Of a DNA stretch of 5,756 bases, positions 5,601 to 5,756 are shown in pieces. The notes under the pieces were generated by a model, which was given only the letters and a program-made list of their open reading frames with translations, made no database searches and was not told where the DNA came from. The stretch lies in NCBI GenBank assembly GCA_903914045.1, contig CAIWNO010000181.1, forward strand, positions 1-5,756, given 5' to 3'. Made by a program: the position numbers and the translations under genes. Each line of letters begins with the position of its first letter. The stretch's first letter is position 1. The stretch is from an uncultured bacterium (lineage in GTDB: Bacteria; Planctomycetota; Phycisphaerae; Phycisphaerales; SM1A02).

Positions 5601-5756
5601 ATTCATGTTTTTGGGTTGGACTTCGTGGCAATTGGGGGTTGTAGCGTTTTGGTGTCGTTTTGGGGTTGCTCCACGGCAACTTTTGGCATGTTGAGTTGTT
5701 TTTGTACCCAGCCAAGGTTGGTTTAACCACGTTGCTGCGTCATTTCAAATGATGGC
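5601..5756. other. G/T-rich 3' intergenic region, no gene seen
   Basis: The 156 bases after the isomerase stop are strongly G/T-rich on the plus strand, at least to about 5725. All three plus-strand and all three minus-strand frames are broken by stops. A minus-strand frame entering from the right edge stops at 5723-5725 after ten codons, too short to call as the end of a convergent gene. Confidence 0.5.
5665..5684 (+). terminator. Weak terminator-like hairpin after the isomerase gene
   Basis: GTTGC (5665-5669) pairs with GCAAC (5676-5680) around a six-base loop TCCACG, followed by TTTT (5681-5684). The stem is short and the T run is short, so this would be a poor intrinsic terminator. Its position 65 bases after the isomerase stop makes it the best candidate for the end of the gcvP-isomerase transcript. 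Confidence 0.35.

Noticed and set aside
5613..5665. G-quadruplex in the G-rich tail
   Set aside because: Only three runs of three or more G occur and they are widely spaced, so the usual four-run pattern is not met.
5723..5756. C-terminal end of a convergent minus-strand gene entering from the right edge
   Set aside because: Only ten codons are open before a stop, and the short peptide gives no family signal. It cannot be told from chance.

Overview
The window looks like a chromosomal, housekeeping-type stretch from a moderately GC-rich Gram-negative bacterium. Protein style suggests Planctomycetota (Phycisphaerae-like): an exported M28 peptidase with a long Ala/Pro/Thr linker, a SYLF-domain envelope protein, and a signal-peptide-bearing hydroxypyruvate-isomerase-like protein. 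Starts with poor or no Shine-Dalgarno sequence fit this. The taxonomic guess is inference from sequence style only. There are no mobile elements, CRISPR arrays, tRNAs or rRNAs.

Layout. Bases 1-782 (minus strand) hold the N-terminal 260 codons of a secreted M28-family metallopeptidase whose catalytic part lies beyond the left edge. A 216-bp divergent intergenic region (783-998) separates it from a plus-strand SYLF/Ysc84-domain protein (999-1556). That gene is followed by a 3' untranslated region with a 12-bp tandem duplication, a potential long imperfect hairpin and a convincing Rho-independent terminator (1646-1671). An AT-rich palindrome and a good -10 hexamer then precede gcvP (1774-4710). 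The -10 sits so close to the ATG that the transcript may be leaderless. Five bases after the gcvP stop comes a TIM-barrel isomerase of the hydroxypyruvate isomerase-like group with a twin-arginine-like signal peptide (4716-5600). The last 156 bases are G/T-rich on the plus strand, with one weak terminator-like hairpin and no supportable gene.

How the genes relate. gcvP encodes the complete single-chain P-protein of the glycine cleavage system. The T, H and L components are not in the window. The 5-base gap implies co-transcription of gcvP with the isomerase. A shared theme of C2/C3 metabolism (glycine, glyoxylate, hydroxypyruvate) is possible, but the predicted export signal on the isomerase argues against a simple shared cytoplasmic pathway. 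The peptidase and the SYLF protein are both predicted envelope or exported products transcribed divergently.

I see no strong evidence for a new biological system. The most interesting points are the possible leaderless gcvP, the gcvP-isomerase pairing with its compartment mismatch, and the structured 3' UTR of the SYLF gene.
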